Positions 18,487 through 29,590 are shown, counted from the stretch's first letter. The stretch is 64,000 nt of DNA from Nostoc parmelioides FACHB-3921 (GCF_014696625.1 NZ_JACJQL010000002.1:286512-350511); one strand, 5' to 3'. The notes: generated from the letters alone by a model not told the origin. Made by a program: numbers and translations.

Positions 18487-20328
18487 GTGAATAAAAGATG
18501 GAGAAATGCGGGGCTGTACGCGCTGCTATTTATTGTTGTAATTGCGCTTGGCACAGCTTTTTTTGAAAAACAACCCCAAAGTCGGGAATCATGGCGCTAT
18601 AGCCAGTTTATTCAAGAAGTTGAAAAAGGCAGAGTAGAAAGAGTTAGTTTGAGTGCAGACCGTTCCACGGCACTAGTTACACCCAAATATGACCCTAGTA
18701 AAAAACTTGTTACTTTAGTCAACGATCCAGAATTAATTAATACTCTGACTGCAAGAGGCGTTGATATTACTGTTTTGCCACAAACCGATGAAGGATTTTG
18801 GTTTAAGGCTTTAAGCAGCTTATTTTTCCCTGTATTGCTTCTGGTGGGCTTATTCTTCTTACTCCGTCGCGCTCAAAGTGGCCCTGGTAGCCAAGCCATG
18901 AATTTTGGCAAATCCAAAGCCAGAGTGCAGATGGAGCCACAAACCCAAGTTACCTTTGGTGATGTTGCGGGGATTGACCAAGCAAAATTAGAACTAAACG
19001 AAGTCGTAGACTTTCTTAAAAATGCCGATCGCTTCACTGCTGTCGGTGCGAAAATTCCTAAAGGTGTTTTGTTAGTAGGGCCTCCAGGTACAGGTAAAAC
19101 CCTCCTAGCTCGTGCAGTAGCCGGGGAAGCAGGCGTACCTTTCTTCTCCATCTCTGGTTCTGAGTTTGTGGAAATGTTCGTTGGTGTGGGTGCGTCCCGC
19201 GTCCGCGATTTATTTGAACAAGCTAAGTCCAACGCTCCTTGTATCGTCTTCATCGATGAAATCGACGCTGTTGGTCGTCAACGGGGTGCTGGTTTAGGCG
19301 GTGGTAACGATGAACGGGAACAAACCCTCAACCAGTTACTCACCGAAATGGATGGTTTTGAAGGTAACACTGGCATCATTATTATCGCTGCTACCAACCG
19401 TCCCGACGTACTCGATGCCGCCTTGTTGCGTCCTGGTCGCTTTGACCGTCAAGTCGTTGTTGACCGTCCCGACTACGGCGGACGTAGCGAAATTCTCAAA
19501 GTTCACGCCCGTGGTAAAACCTTGGCTAAGGATGTGGACTTGGATAAAATCGCTCGTCGTACCCCCGGATTTACCGGTGCAGATTTATCCAACCTGCTAA
19601 ACGAAGCCGCAATTTTAGCAGCACGGCGCAACCTGACCGAAATTTCGATGGACGAAATCAACGACGCAATTGACCGCGTGTTGGCTGGGCCAGAGAAGAA
19701 AGACCGCGTCATGAGCGAAAAACGCAAAGTTTTGGTAGCTTATCACGAAGCTGGTCACGCTTTAGTTGGTGCATTGATGCCCGACTATGACCCAGTACAA
19801 AAAATCAGCATTATTCCTCGTGGACGTGCCGGTGGTTTGACTTGGTTCACCCCCAGCGAAGACCGCATGGATACAGGTTTATACAGCCGTGCTTATCTGG
19901 AAAACCAGATGGCTGTAGCTTTGGGCGGTCGGATTGCTGAAGAAATCATCTTTGGTGACGAAGAAGTTACCACAGGTGCTTCCAACGACTTACAACAAGT
20001 AGCCCGTGTTGCCCGTCAGATGATTACCCGATTTGGCATGAGCGATAAACTCGGCCCTGTCGCCCTCGGTCGTCAGCAAGGCAATATGTTCCTCGGTCGT
20101 GACATCATGTCTGAGCGTGACTTCTCGGAAGAGACTGCTGCTGCTATTGATGAAGAAGTTCACAAACTAGTAGAAACAGCATACACCCGTGCTAAAGATG
20201 TGTTGGTAAATAACCGTCACATCCTCGACCAAATCGCGCAAATGCTGGTTGATAAAGAAACAGTAGATGCCGATGAGTTACAAGAAATTTTGGCAAATAA
20301 CGATGTAAAAACAGCCGCGTTTGCCTAA
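18487..20328 (+). CDS. ftsH: ATP-dependent zinc metalloprotease FtsH
   Basis: The 613-residue protein has two N-terminal transmembrane segments (about 8-25 and 107-127) flanking a ~80-residue periplasmic/lumenal region. Its AAA domain has Walker A GPPGTGKT (198-205) and Walker B IVFIDEID (253-260). The zinc protease motif HEAGH (420-424) has a downstream acidic ligand. The opening [15 protein letters not shown] resembles the Synechocystis Slr1604-type isoform from memory, but isoform assignment needs comparison. FtsH degrades damaged membrane proteins, including photosystem II D1. Translation starts at GTG, and a strong terminator follows. Confidence 0.97.
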   Translation: MNKRWRNAGLYALLFIVVIALGTAFFEKQPQSRESWRYSQFIQEVEKGRVERVSLSADRSTALVTPKYDPSKKLVTLVNDPELINTLTARGVDITVLPQTDEGFWFKALSSLFFPVLLLVGLFFLLRRAQSGPGSQAMNFGKSKARVQMEPQTQVTFGDVAGIDQAKLELNEVVDFLKNADRFTAVGAKIPKGVLLVGPPGTGKTLLARAVAGEAGVPFFSISGSEFVEMFVGVGASRVRDLFEQAKSNAPCIVFIDEIDAVGRQRGAGLGGGNDEREQTLNQLLTEMDGFEGNTGIIIIAATNRPDVLDAALLRPGRFDRQVVVDRPDYGGRSEILKVHARGKTLAKDVDLDKIARRTPGFTGADLSNLLNEAAILAARRNLTEISMDEINDAIDRVLAGPEKKDRVMSEKRKVLVAYHEAGHALVGALMPDYDPVQKISIIPRGRAGGLTWFTPSEDRMDTGLYSRAYLENQMAVALGGRIAEEIIFGDEEVTTGASNDLQQVARVARQMITRFGMSDKLGPVALGRQQGNMFLGRDIMSERDFSEETAAAIDEEVHKLVETAYTRAKDVLVNNRHILDQIAQMLVDKETVDADELQEILANNDVKTAAFA

Positions 20329-20351
20329 TTTCTGTTGTTGATTCAAAGCCA

Positions 20352-20389
20352 AAAAAAGGTAACTCTGAAAACTCAGAGTTACCTTTTTT
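20352..20389 (+). terminator. Rho-independent terminator after ftsH
   Basis: AAAAAAGGTAACTCTGA pairs with TCAGAGTTACCTTTTTT around an AAAC loop, ending in a T-run. It starts 23 bp after the ftsH stop codon. Confidence 0.9.
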
Positions 20390-20439
20390 ATAAGTGAATT
20401 TTTTCATACCAGTTCTACCTGTGAAGCACTCCAAGCTGA

Positions 20440-20658
20440 TTAAACCTTAGAAGTTGGCTTCAAAAATAGCCAGGCGACGAAGAATGTAGCAGCCGTAAAA
20501 AGTTGCGTTAAATCTAATGCAGATAGATAGCCATCAGCAAAGGAAGCAATACTGCGGTCAGTAATGCCAAATACCCAAGAGGAAAGGCCAAACAGCCAGA
20601 TTCCATTCTTGAGGTTACCTACAAATTCTTTAGAGTCGGACTGTTGCTGGTCTTTCAT
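20440..20658 (-). CDS. Small hypothetical membrane protein (72 aa)
   Basis: The protein opens hydrophilic (MKDQQQSDSKEFVGNLKNGIW) and then has a hydrophobic pair (LFGLSSWVFGITD and LFTAATFFVAWLFLKP) that could be one or two membrane segments. It is transcribed toward the ftsH terminator from the opposite side. I do not recognise the family. The coding potential is moderate: the length and hydrophobic pattern are plausible, but no homology is claimed. Confidence 0.55.
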   Translation of the reverse strand: MKDQQQSDSKEFVGNLKNGIWLFGLSSWVFGITDRSIASFADGYLSALDLTQLFTAATFFVAWLFLKPTSKV

Positions 20659-21038
20659 ATTCCCCTATTGTGAGTACAGTTTGTGACTGTTGACAAAAAT
20701 GCTGCTGTGTACAGGTTCTTTTAGGTGATACACTTATATTAATAAATATTTCACAAACTTGACAGCACTACTAAAACGTACATCTGATTATCTTGACATT
20801 CAGCCTTTAGTTCTGTTGTTTTGAATTGCCTGTTGGACTGAAGCTTCACAACTTATGGATGTTATTGGTTTATCAAAAAAATATATTTGACTAGTTAAAA
20901 ACTGATTTGTATGTAAACGCTTTCTATCCACAGCTAGATGTTTTTACTGTGGGAGTACAAAATTTATATCTCATAGCTTCTCCAAGCTGAGGCTTTAGAT
21001 ACTATCCGCCCGTTGAGAAAAATAAGTGTAATAAAACA
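20659..21038. other. Intergenic region, no gene seen
   Basis: This 380-bp AT-rich region separates the small membrane protein gene from uvsE (divergent). No RNA, repeat or ORF was convincing. Confidence 0.45.
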
Positions 21039-22007
21039 GTGGTAACAATAGATAATTCAATGACTGCAACCCAGTTAAACAATCTGCCTCAAACGGCGCA
21101 GCTAGGAAAAAACGCTCAACCAGAGTTAGGACTGGTTTGCATTACATTTGATAAAAAAGTGCGCTTTCGGACGATGACGCGCACTCGTTATTTACAACTT
21201 TCTCTCGCTCAACGTGAAAGCAGCTTAAGAGAAATATATCTGCATAACTTGCAGCGCTTACATGATGCCCTAACATTTTGTCAGGAAAATAATCTTCGCC
21301 TGTATCGCATTTCCTCAGCTTTATTTCCCCTCAGCGATATGGAAGATCAAATCGGGGCAAATATATTAGAGGAAATCAATGCTGATTTAGGTCAGATTGG
21401 TGAGCGATCGCAAGCTCTCAATATCAGAATGGTACTACACCCAGATCAATATGTAGTCCTCAGTTCCGACTCTCCCGAAATCGTCCAAACTAGTATCAAA
21501 ATCTTAGAACGACACGCCCGTACTTTCGACTTACTAGGCTTACCTCGTTCTCCTTGGTCATTAATGAACATTCACGGCGGTAAATCTCAACGTAGTGAAC
21601 AACTAATCAAAGTCATCTCCAACCTGCCAGAAAACATCAAAAACCGTTTGACATTAGAAAACGACGAATACGCTTACAGCGCCGAAGAAATCTTCAACGT
21701 GTGCCAAAAAGCACAAATACCAATGGTCTTCGATGCCCATCATCATATTTGCCACGAAAACCTAGATAGCTACGACCATCCCAGCGTCGCCGCCATGTTG
21801 TCCGCCGCCAGAGAAACCTGGACAAACCCAGAATGGCAACTAGTCCATATTTCCAACGGCGAACAAGCTTTCAACGATCGCAAACACAGCAACCTCATCA
21901 CCAATATGCCCAACATCTATAGACAAGTCCCGTGGATAGAAGTCGAAGCCAAACACAAAGAAGTAGCGATCGCCCACTTGCGCTCATGGTGGCTTATGGG
22001 AGAATAG
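21039..22007 (+). CDS. uvsE: UV DNA damage endonuclease UvsE
   Basis: The 322-residue protein shows the UvsE (UVDE) TIM-barrel pattern: GLVCITFDKKVRFRTMTRTRY near the start, LRLYRISSALFPLSDM, MVLHPDQYVVLSSDSPEIVQTS, MNIHGGKSQR, LENDEYAYS, and DAHHHICHE. These His, Glu and Asp residues form the three-metal active site of the family. It nicks DNA 5' of UV photoproducts. The start could be GTG 21039 or ATG 21060; neither has a clear Shine-Dalgarno. The Hsp70-like gene begins 59 bp downstream on the same strand. Confidence 0.9.
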   Translation: MVTIDNSMTATQLNNLPQTAQLGKNAQPELGLVCITFDKKVRFRTMTRTRYLQLSLAQRESSLREIYLHNLQRLHDALTFCQENNLRLYRISSALFPLSDMEDQIGANILEEINADLGQIGERSQALNIRMVLHPDQYVVLSSDSPEIVQTSIKILERHARTFDLLGLPRSPWSLMNIHGGKSQRSEQLIKVISNLPENIKNRLTLENDEYAYSAEEIFNVCQKAQIPMVFDAHHHICHENLDSYDHPSVAAMLSAARETWTNPEWQLVHISNGEQAFNDRKHSNLITNMPNIYRQVPWIEVEAKHKEVAIAHLRSWWLMGE

Positions 22008-22066
22008 TTCTTTGATATAAAAGCACTTTGTGATTTTGCGCCTTTGCGCGAACATAATAAAAGAAT

Positions 22067-23665
22067 ATGGCGATCGCGATTGACTTTGGTACAAGTAACA
22101 CCGTAATTGCTCGTTGGAACCCTGTCACCCAACAACCAGAAACCATCACCTTACCTGGCTTATCCATCCAGCAAAGCCTCAATCCCCCACTCATTCCCAG
22201 CTTGGTTTATGTAGAAGATGCCAACCAAAGTAAAATCTTAGTAGGGCAACAAGTACGCGATCGCGGTCTTGACCTCAAAGGTGATACCCGATTCTTTCGC
22301 AGCTTCAAAAGAGGAATTGGGGCAGATATCCAAGGCTTTTTACCAGAACTAGACGGGCAAATTGTCACCTTTGAACAAGTCGGACAATGGTTCCTCACCG
22401 AAGTTATTCAACAACTAGCACCCCTAGAAGGCGGTTTAGATTCCCTAGTATTAACAGTACCTGTAGATAGCTTTGAAGCTTATCGTTATTGGTTAGGTCA
22501 AGTCTGCCAAGCCCTACCTGTGGAACAAGTGCGGATGTTAGATGAACCCACAGCCGCCGCCTTGGGTTATGGTTTAGCAGACCAAGAAATTCTCTTAGTA
22601 GTTGACTTTGGTGGCGGTACATTAGATTTATCCCTCGTCCAGTTAAATAAAAGCGCCCAAACAAATACTAAACCTGTAGGATTCTTACTCAAATGGGGTA
22701 ATAAATCCCTAGCAGAAGAATCTAAACAAAAAACCAAAACTGCCCGTGTATTGGCGAAAGCCGGGCAGAATTTAGGGGGTACAGATATTGATAATTGGTT
22801 AGTAGATTACTTTGCTAAAACTCAAGGATTGGCGGTAAGTCCTTTAACAACGCGACTAGCAGAAAGGATAAAAATTCAACTATCAACCCAAAACCAAGCC
22901 AGCGAAGTTTATTTTGATGATGAAAAGTTTGAAAGTTACGAATTGGAATTAAATCGGGATACTCTAGAAAGCATCCTCAAAGAACACAGTTTTTTTGAGC
23001 AGCTAGATGATGCGATGACTAATTTATTACAGCAAGCACGCCGCCAAGGAATAGAACTAGCAGATATTAACGCAGTATTATTAGTTGGCGGTACAGTGCA
23101 ACTACCCGCAGTGCAGACATGGGTAAAACAATATTTTCAGCCAGATAAAATCCGTTGCGAAAAACCATTTGAGGCGATCGCTCAAGGTGCATTGCAACTA
23201 TCTCAAGGCGTAGAAATCAAAGATTTTCTCTATCATAGCTACGGTGTGCGCTATTGGGATCGTCGCAATCAACGCCACAGTTGGCATTCAATTATTAAGG
23301 CTGGGCAAGGCTACCCCATGACTCAGCCAGTAGAATTGGTTTTAGGCGCTTCTTTGGAGAATCAACCAAGTATTGAATTAATCTTGGGTGAGTTAGGTAC
23401 AGAGACGGGGGGAACAGAAGTATATTTTGATGGCGATCGCTTAATTACCCGCCGCCTAGATACCGGTGTCACCAGTGTTAAACCCCTCAACGATAAAGAA
23501 GGTGCAAGAACTATAGCCCAACTCACACCACCAGGATTTCCGGGGAGCGATCGTATTAAAATACTATTTCAAGTTGATGAACAGCGCTTTTTACGCATCA
23601 CCGTTGAAGATTTATTGACTAATGATACTTTGCTAGAAAATCAATTGGTGGCACAGTTGAGTTAA
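22067..23665 (+). CDS. Hsp70-family (DnaK-like) chaperone
   Basis: The actin-like ATPase motifs are present: IAIDFGTSNTVIARW (phosphate 1, residues 3-17), LVVDFGGGTLDLSL (phosphate 2) and AVLLVGGTVQLPAVQ (adenosine). At 532 residues it is ~100 shorter than DnaK, with a reduced C-terminal substrate domain and no EEVD-like tail. This matches the divergent cyanobacterial Hsp70-like proteins of unknown client. It is probably cytosolic. It follows uvsE by 59 bp on the same strand. Confidence 0.85.
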   Translation: MAIAIDFGTSNTVIARWNPVTQQPETITLPGLSIQQSLNPPLIPSLVYVEDANQSKILVGQQVRDRGLDLKGDTRFFRSFKRGIGADIQGFLPELDGQIVTFEQVGQWFLTEVIQQLAPLEGGLDSLVLTVPVDSFEAYRYWLGQVCQALPVEQVRMLDEPTAAALGYGLADQEILLVVDFGGGTLDLSLVQLNKSAQTNTKPVGFLLKWGNKSLAEESKQKTKTARVLAKAGQNLGGTDIDNWLVDYFAKTQGLAVSPLTTRLAERIKIQLSTQNQASEVYFDDEKFESYELELNRDTLESILKEHSFFEQLDDAMTNLLQQARRQGIELADINAVLLVGGTVQLPAVQTWVKQYFQPDKIRCEKPFEAIAQGALQLSQGVEIKDFLYHSYGVRYWDRRNQRHSWHSIIKAGQGYPMTQPVELVLGASLENQPSIELILGELGTETGGTEVYFDGDRLITRRLDTGVTSVKPLNDKEGARTIAQLTPPGFPGSDRIKILFQVDEQRFLRITVEDLLTNDTLLENQLVAQLS

Positions 23666-23739
23666 ATTAGTTTGGGGTGGAGGCGATCGTTCTTTAGGGT
23701 GAGGGGGTGCAACCCTAACTCACCACTCACCTGAGCTAA

Positions 23740-24417
23740 CTATTTTAAATATTCTTTGTTAGATAGATAATTCTCTATATTTTCTAATATTTCCTTTAAA
23801 TAAGAAATAACTCTTTTTTGAATTTCAAGTAATTCGTCCGCAGTAGCATTTCTACCAACCTCCTCAAATGATTTAAAACCGTGTGCCAGATCATTCCTAT
23901 TAGTCTTAACAGTTAATAAGTCGCTACCATCTTTAGTTTTTTTAGCATTTGTTTTACAGGAGAAACCATACATCTCAGATGTTTGTCGTATTTTTCTTGC
24001 GTCAAGATTCCCTGAAAATAATTTTTCTTTATCAAAACTGCTAGATATGATATCACATGAAATATTATTTATACTTTGTAAAAGAGTGTCAGTAGAGTTG
24101 TTATCCTTGAAATTTTTAATAATAATTTTTTTGATTTTATCGGTGACATCGTCAAAAGAAATATTTTTATTTTGAAATTCATCAAAAATTGTTGTAATTG
24201 CATTACGCATTGTGGATTCTATCAGGTTATACAGTAATAAGAACCCTGTTGCTTTGAGAGTTTTCTCTAAATTATTGTTTATTAATTTAATTTTGGTATT
24301 CTTATCATTACCCATGCTTAATTTGATTGAACCTTGCTCTAAATTTTTCAAAAATAAAAAATATCTACTAACTTCTTGAGCGCGTTCATCAAAATCTTTA
24401 AATAACGTACTTTTCAT
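23740..24417 (-). CDS. HEPN-domain protein (MAE_28990/MAE_18760-like)
   Basis: The 225-residue, mostly helical protein ends in the HEPN RNase-type motif RxxxxH: R174-N-D-L-A-H179, followed by GFKSF. This pattern matches the MAE_28990/MAE_18760-like HEPN family, reported in comparative work to sit beside ParB-like DUF262 proteins in defence contexts. It is preceded by the DUF262 gene with a one-base stop/start overlap (TAATG). It could be an RNA-cleaving effector. The function is inferred, not shown. Confidence 0.75.
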   Translation of the reverse strand: MKSTLFKDFDERAQEVSRYFLFLKNLEQGSIKLSMGNDKNTKIKLINNNLEKTLKATGFLLLYNLIESTMRNAITTIFDEFQNKNISFDDVTDKIKKIIIKNFKDNNSTDTLLQSINNISCDIISSSFDKEKLFSGNLDARKIRQTSEMYGFSCKTNAKKTKDGSDLLTVKTNRNDLAHGFKSFEEVGRNATADELLEIQKRVISYLKEILENIENYLSNKEYLK

Positions 24418-25520
24418 TAATTCCCCAGAAGCTGATCACGAACATAATGAATACGATTAGTGACTTTATTTTGAGAACTATATGTATCAGATTTAGTATA
24501 ATCTTTAAATGCTTGACTATCTAAAAAATCAGTTGATTTTGGAGTTAAATTCGGTCTTTCTCTTAATGCTAGAGCGACACCTACACAAATGGATTCAAAT
24601 TTAATTCTAGTCGTCGGTTCATATTGATTCTTTGTTTTTCGATAAATATGTAAAGCATCAGGAAAATACTTTCTTACAAATTCCAAGACTGCATAAAATT
24701 CCCTCTTCATTTCATCAATATTTAATGACTTAGATTGATTTTCTTGTTCTAAATAATTGTTTAAAAACTTATGCACTTTTCTGTCAGAATCAGAGTAATT
24801 TTGATAATTATTTAAAAATGCAAAAAAACGTAAAACATATTCTTGTGGGTCTCTTTTAGCGATTTCAGTTTTAGTAAAAGAGCATAAGTCTAGAAGTTGT
24901 TGATATTTTGATAATTCCTCAACTAGATCGAGAAATTTACCTGGTTTACCTCCTCGGCGTTTCTCCATTTCATTTAATTCAACACTACCGCTATTAATTC
25001 TTTCAAAGACATCCCTTCTGATTTCTTCATTTGCTTCTTTTGTTAATATAATCATTTTAATAGTAGTCCTCTTAAAACGTCTTTGACGTGGTAGTGGTAA
25101 ATCTTCAAAAGTAAACCCATTCAAAGTTTTTAATTTTTCAAGATTTTGTAATTTAAGTTCATTTTTGATAAACCTAGTTAAAGTACGAATACGTTGTGTA
25201 CCATCTATAATTTCTAACCGTGCTAAATCTTCTGAACCTGATATATCAGCAACAAAAATGTAAGGTATTGGTAAACCTAAAATCAAAGATTCAATAAATT
25301 TTGATTGTCTATCGTCATCCCAAGACATTTCTCGTTGATAGTCTGGAATAAATAATTCATTTTCATCTTCTTCTCTTCCCTCTAAATATTTTTGAATAAT
25401 TACTTCTATCGGGTATTCTAAGGTGTTATAGTCAACACGCTTTGTTTTGTCACGAATTTCTATTTCAGCATTTTCTTTGTCTTCGTCTGTGATTTTTAAT
25501 TGAGTTACCATAGTTGACAA
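24417..25520 (-). CDS. DUF262 (ParB-like/GmrS-type) protein
   Basis: The 367-residue protein carries the DUF262 signature: FIPDYQREMSWDDDRQSKFIESLILGLPIPYIFV (residues about 57-90) and the nucleotide-binding-like D-G-T-Q-R motif (106-110, where many members have DGQQR). The remainder is helical (GmrSD-like C-terminal region). Members often act as NTP-dependent switches or nucleases in restriction-like systems. It overlaps the HEPN gene by one base, so the two are almost certainly translated as a unit. Confidence 0.85.
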   Translation of the reverse strand: MSTMVTQLKITDEDKENAEIEIRDKTKRVDYNTLEYPIEVIIQKYLEGREEDENELFIPDYQREMSWDDDRQSKFIESLILGLPIPYIFVADISGSEDLARLEIIDGTQRIRTLTRFIKNELKLQNLEKLKTLNGFTFEDLPLPRQRRFKRTTIKMIILTKEANEEIRRDVFERINSGSVELNEMEKRRGGKPGKFLDLVEELSKYQQLLDLCSFTKTEIAKRDPQEYVLRFFAFLNNYQNYSDSDRKVHKFLNNYLEQENQSKSLNIDEMKREFYAVLEFVRKYFPDALHIYRKTKNQYEPTTRIKFESICVGVALALRERPNLTPKSTDFLDSQAFKDYTKSDTYSSQNKVTNRIHYVRDQLLGN

Positions 25521-25758
25521 GTTATTTTTGTTAATGGTTGAAATTTAAATGAACTAATACGAATAAATTGTACATCTGAGCTAAGTGAGAGGTGAGTTTT
25601 TCAAAACTCACTTTCATAATTATGAAAAATATGAAATTCATCACAATCGGACAGTTTTTTATTGTAATCATAATTATTTCCTAAATTCAATGTAATATAT
25701 CAAGACCCATGTTAGCCTAACCTTATGTCAACAAAATCTATTACTGTTTAGAAATTAC

Positions 25759-26100
25759 TCAAGCAACAGCAAATTCCGTCAATTTCCGAGTTTCTGGATC
25801 ATGAAAAGCTAAAACAATATCCTCTTTCGGTACGCCTTTTCTTAATAATTCAGTAGCTATTCCTTCTTCTGTCCAATCTTCCTCAATGTAAATTTTTTCA
25901 TTTTTAATACGAACATAAACAGAAATTGCTTTCACTCGTTTATCATTTTTCCAACCAATATTAAACCAAAGATATTGACTTCTTTGATCATCAAACATCA
26001 ATACCTCATCTATATCAGGATCAGGTACTTGAGAAGAAATTTTTTCGTACTCTGTGAGTATTTGTTTGATTAAATCTTGATAATGAATTAATTTATCCAT
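25759..26100 (-). CDS. xisI: XisI-family protein
   Basis: The 113-residue protein reads as XisI: MDKLIHYQDLIKQIL, then QYLWFNIGW, RVKAISVYVRIKNEKIYIEEDWTEEGIA, and GVPKEDIVLAFHDPETRKLTEFAVA. In Anabaena XisI was named as a factor controlling fdxN-element excision. Many copies exist in cyanobacterial genomes without the element, so the role here is uncertain. It overlaps XisH by 13 bp and follows it on the minus strand. Confidence 0.92.
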   Translation of the reverse strand: MDKLIHYQDLIKQILTEYEKISSQVPDPDIDEVLMFDDQRSQYLWFNIGWKNDKRVKAISVYVRIKNEKIYIEEDWTEEGIATELLRKGVPKEDIVLAFHDPETRKLTEFAVA

Positions 26101-26504
26101 TGCATAATCTCCTCTTTACTGATATCAACAACTAACAGTAAAACCTGATATTTTTGCAAAATTAATTTAATTGCAACTTGTTGAAAGAACTTTGTATAAA
26201 TGTTTTTACTAATTGCCAAATAAATTTTGTACCGAGGTTGGGTGATATCGAGGAATGTTTGATAAATTAGATATTGACCTAATGCTGTTTCAAATTCACG
26301 CATAGTTGAACGACCAAGGAAGCTTTTGATTTCGATAACTATTAGTTCTCCTTTTTTTGTTGCAGAAATAGTTTTTTCACCAGCTAAATCAGCCAGTAAT
26401 TTAACTTCTTCATACTTAATAGGATAAGGGTCAAAAGTAATCGTCCAACCGTCCTTTATTAAAGCATTTTTGACTGCATCGTGGTAAATATCTTTTGCTG
26501 GCAT
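26088..26504 (-). CDS. xisH: XisH-family protein (PD-(D/E)XK-like)
   Basis: The ATG at 26504 starts MPAKDIYHDAVKNALIKDGW, the typical XisH N-terminus. The central block GELIVIEIKSFLGRS is a nuclease-like E-x-K arrangement, followed by FETALGQYLIYQTFL. XisH is classed as a restriction-endonuclease-like fold. The frame could extend to 26540, but the extra residues are not family-like. No fdxN element is visible nearby, so excision control of a local element is not supported. Confidence 0.92.
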   Translation of the reverse strand: MPAKDIYHDAVKNALIKDGWTITFDPYPIKYEEVKLLADLAGEKTISATKKGELIVIEIKSFLGRSTMREFETALGQYLIYQTFLDITQPRYKIYLAISKNIYTKFFQQVAIKLILQKYQVLLLVVDISKEEIMQWIN

Positions 26505-26557
26505 TTTTACTTTATTAATGAGTTTGAGGTGAGCCATCAAGACTCACCCTAATCAAG

Positions 26558-29188
26558 CTATATTAACAAAGCTTGTTCCTCCTTAGAAATCACCCGGCCT
26601 TCATCCTCAAAACCGGCGATTTGATCAAAGTTCAAATACCGATATAAATTATCAGCAAAAGGATGAATCTTACTTGCCACAATATCAAGATATTCCTGCA
26701 CTGTGGGAATGCGACCTAATAACGCGCAAACTGCTGCTAATTCAGCAGAACCTAAATACACTCGCGCACCTTTACCCATGCGGTTATTAAAGTTGCGGGT
26801 GGAGGTGGAAAATACTGTGGTTCCGTCAGCAACTCGCGCCTGATTGCCCATACACAAACTACATCCAGGCATTTCTGTTCTTGCACCAGCCGCACCAAAA
26901 ATGCTGTATACACCTTCCTCTTTTAATTGGTGTTCATCCATGCGGGTTGGTGGTGCTATCCACAAGCGAGTTTTGACTTCTCCTGCACCTTCCAAAACTT
27001 TTGCTGTGGCGCGATAATGACCGATGTTTGTCATACAAGAACCAAGGAATACTTCTTGTACTGGGTCATTAGCAACTTCTGATAATAACTTAACATTATC
27101 AGGGTCGTTGGGAGCAGCGACAATTGGTTCTTTGATGTCGTTTAAATCAATTTCAATTATGGCTGCATACTCCGCATCTGCATCGCCTTCTAATAACACG
27201 GGGTTGGCTAACCATTCTTCCATTTTGGCGATACGGCGCAGGAGGGTGCGGGAGTCTTGATAACCTCGTGCAATCATGTTTTTCAGTAGGGCTACGTTGG
27301 AACGCAGATATTCGGCGACTGTCTCCACACTCAGTTTAATGGTGGAACCTGCACAAGAACGTTCGGCGGTTGCATCGGTAAGTTCAAAGGCTTGTTCGAC
27401 TTTCAAATCTGGTAAGCCTTCAATTTCCATGATGCGTCCAGAGAAGATATTTTTCTTGTTCTCCTTCTCGACTGTCAGTAAACCTTGTTGAATGGCGACA
27501 TAGGGAATGGCGTTGACAATATCTCGTAGGGTGATTCCTGGTTGTAATTCGCCTTTGAATCGTACCAAAACTGATTCTGGCATATCTAATGGCATAACAC
27601 CCAAAGCGCCAGCAAAAGCGACTAGCCCGGAACCGGCGGGGAAGGAAATACCCAAGGGAAAGCGGGTGTGAGAGTCGCCACCTGTACCTACGGTGTCGGG
27701 TAACAGCATCCGGTTGAGCCAAGAGTGAATGATACCATCACCGGGGCGCAAAGCTACACCAGCGCGGGAAGAGAAGAAATCGGGTAATTCGTGGTGAGTT
27801 TTGATGTCTACTGGTTTGGGATAGGCGGCGGTATGACAGAAGGTTTGCAGGACTAAATCAGCGCTGAAACCTAAACAAGCGAGTTCTTTTAATTCATCGC
27901 GGGTCATGGGGCCGGTGGTATCCTGGGAACCAACGGTAGTCATGATGGGTTCGCAAGATGTACCGGGACGGACACCTGGTAAACCGCAGGCTTTACCTAC
28001 CATTTTCTGTGCTAAAGTGTAGCCTTTACCTGTGTCTGCTGGTGGCTGGGGACGGATAAATAAGGTGCTTGGTTCTAACCCTAGTGCTTGGCGTGTTTTG
28101 TCGGTGAGGGTACGGCCAATTAGTAGGGGGATGCGTCCACCGGCGCGGACTTCATCAAGGATAGTGTCTGGTTTGAGGGTGAAGGTAGAAATAACTTCGC
28201 CCTCTTCGTTGGTGATTTCGCCTTTGTAGGGATAGATGGTAATCACCATACCAGTTTCTAACTTGGTAACATCGCACTGGATAGGCAAAGCACCGGCATC
28301 TTCAGCTGTATTGAAAAAGATGGGAGCGATCGCTCCACCTAAAATATACCCCCCGGCGCGTTTGTTGGGAACATAAGGAATATCTTCCCCTGTGTGCCAC
28401 AAAACTGAGTTAATTGCCGATTTACGAGAGGAACCAGTACCAACTACATCCCCAACGTAAGCAACGGGAAACCCTTTTTTCTTCAATTCAGCAATGGTTT
28501 CCAAGCTTCCTGGTTGCCTTGACTCTAGCATTGCTAAAGCGTGTAAGGGAATATCTGGGCGGGTGGTGGCGTGGGTGGCGGGGGATAAGTCGTCGGTGTT
28601 GGTTTCCCCTGGTACTTTAAAAACGGTGACGTTAATATATTCTGGTAATTGTGGGCGAGTTGTAAACCACTCGGCTGCTGCCCAAGAATCAACTACTCGT
28701 TTAGCATAGGGGTTGGTTTTTGCCAATTCTATAATATCGTGAAAAGCATCATACACCAGCAAGGTTTTGCTAAGGGCTGCGGCGGCGTAGGCTGCTATTG
28801 GTTCTTTGCCTTCTCCACCCATAACTAATGGTGTTTCGGAAGAGTCAGAGACGGATACTGTGGCGAATTGCAGCAACTCAATTAAGGATTGTACATTATA
28901 GCCGCCTACCATTGTGCCTAGCAATTGCACCGCGTCTATGGACGAAATGATGGGACTTTTCACCTCTTGTTTGGCAATGGCGGTGAGAAAGCCAGCTTTG
29001 ACATAAGCTGCTGGATCAACACCAGGGGAAACGCGATCGCGCAATAAATGTAATAATGTATCTTCTTCACCCTTTGGTGGATTCTTCAGCAATTCACATA
29101 ATTCTGAAGTTTGTTTTGCATCCAACGGTAAGGGAGGAATGCCTAGTGCTGCTCTTTCGGCAACGTGTTGACGGTATGATTCCAACAT
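26558..29188 (-). CDS. acnB: Bifunctional aconitate hydratase 2 / 2-methylisocitrate dehydratase
   Basis: The 876-residue protein matches AcnB in length and domain order: an N-terminal HEAT-like helical domain, the swivelling domain ([19 protein letters not shown]), then the aconitase core. The Fe-S ligands are in CLGFS..., [12 protein letters not shown] and [10 protein letters not shown]. It interconverts citrate and isocitrate in the TCA and 2-oxoglutarate supply pathway that feeds ammonium assimilation. XisH lies 54 bp downstream of its stop on the same strand. Confidence 0.97.
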   Translation of the reverse strand: MLESYRQHVAERAALGIPPLPLDAKQTSELCELLKNPPKGEEDTLLHLLRDRVSPGVDPAAYVKAGFLTAIAKQEVKSPIISSIDAVQLLGTMVGGYNVQSLIELLQFATVSVSDSSETPLVMGGEGKEPIAAYAAAALSKTLLVYDAFHDIIELAKTNPYAKRVVDSWAAAEWFTTRPQLPEYINVTVFKVPGETNTDDLSPATHATTRPDIPLHALAMLESRQPGSLETIAELKKKGFPVAYVGDVVGTGSSRKSAINSVLWHTGEDIPYVPNKRAGGYILGGAIAPIFFNTAEDAGALPIQCDVTKLETGMVITIYPYKGEITNEEGEVISTFTLKPDTILDEVRAGGRIPLLIGRTLTDKTRQALGLEPSTLFIRPQPPADTGKGYTLAQKMVGKACGLPGVRPGTSCEPIMTTVGSQDTTGPMTRDELKELACLGFSADLVLQTFCHTAAYPKPVDIKTHHELPDFFSSRAGVALRPGDGIIHSWLNRMLLPDTVGTGGDSHTRFPLGISFPAGSGLVAFAGALGVMPLDMPESVLVRFKGELQPGITLRDIVNAIPYVAIQQGLLTVEKENKKNIFSGRIMEIEGLPDLKVEQAFELTDATAERSCAGSTIKLSVETVAEYLRSNVALLKNMIARGYQDSRTLLRRIAKMEEWLANPVLLEGDADAEYAAIIEIDLNDIKEPIVAAPNDPDNVKLLSEVANDPVQEVFLGSCMTNIGHYRATAKVLEGAGEVKTRLWIAPPTRMDEHQLKEEGVYSIFGAAGARTEMPGCSLCMGNQARVADGTTVFSTSTRNFNNRMGKGARVYLGSAELAAVCALLGRIPTVQEYLDIVASKIHPFADNLYRYLNFDQIAGFEDEGRVISKEEQALLI

Positions 29189-29420
29189 TTTTGTGTTTTC
29201 TCTTCGGATGTTCTTACCTTAATTATGAAGTATTTTTAGACAAAATTTAGCTATCAAAGTTTACCCTATTTTCTGTCTAAAAGCCTTACTAATAATCGCT
29301 TACGAGGATTTTTATTTTATACTTAAAGTATAGTTTTGGAGCAAAATTTTCACTGAAGAGATGGCAATTAGTTATACAGCTAGAGGCAGAATATATCCTG
29401 CCCCCACAATAATATGTATT

Positions 29421-29590
29421 ACAGGATGTTTGAAAAATTCTATGCTTGGTAGCGAAACATTTTAGATCCCCCTAAATCCCCTTTAATAAGGGGGACTTTG
29501 ATTCTAATTCCCCCCTTTTTTAAGGGGGGTTAGGGGGGATCAGCAAATACTTAAAATCACAGCCAACCACTTCTCAAACAACCTCTAAGA
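29421..29590. mobile_element. Palindromic mini-element with TGTTTGAAAA-type ends and GATCCCCC core
   Basis: The left end ACAGGATGTTTGAAAAA (29419-29435) and right end TTCTCAAACAACCTCT are inverted relatives. Between them is the core 29465-29541, which starts and ends with GATCCCCC/GGGGGGATC and includes a second internal palindrome. A similar full element lies at 37609-37777. Confidence 0.7.

Noticed and set aside
23740..26504. An fdxN-type excision element implied by XisH/XisI
   Set aside because: No site-specific recombinase gene (XisF type) or flanking attachment repeat was seen here; XisH and XisI occur widely without the element.
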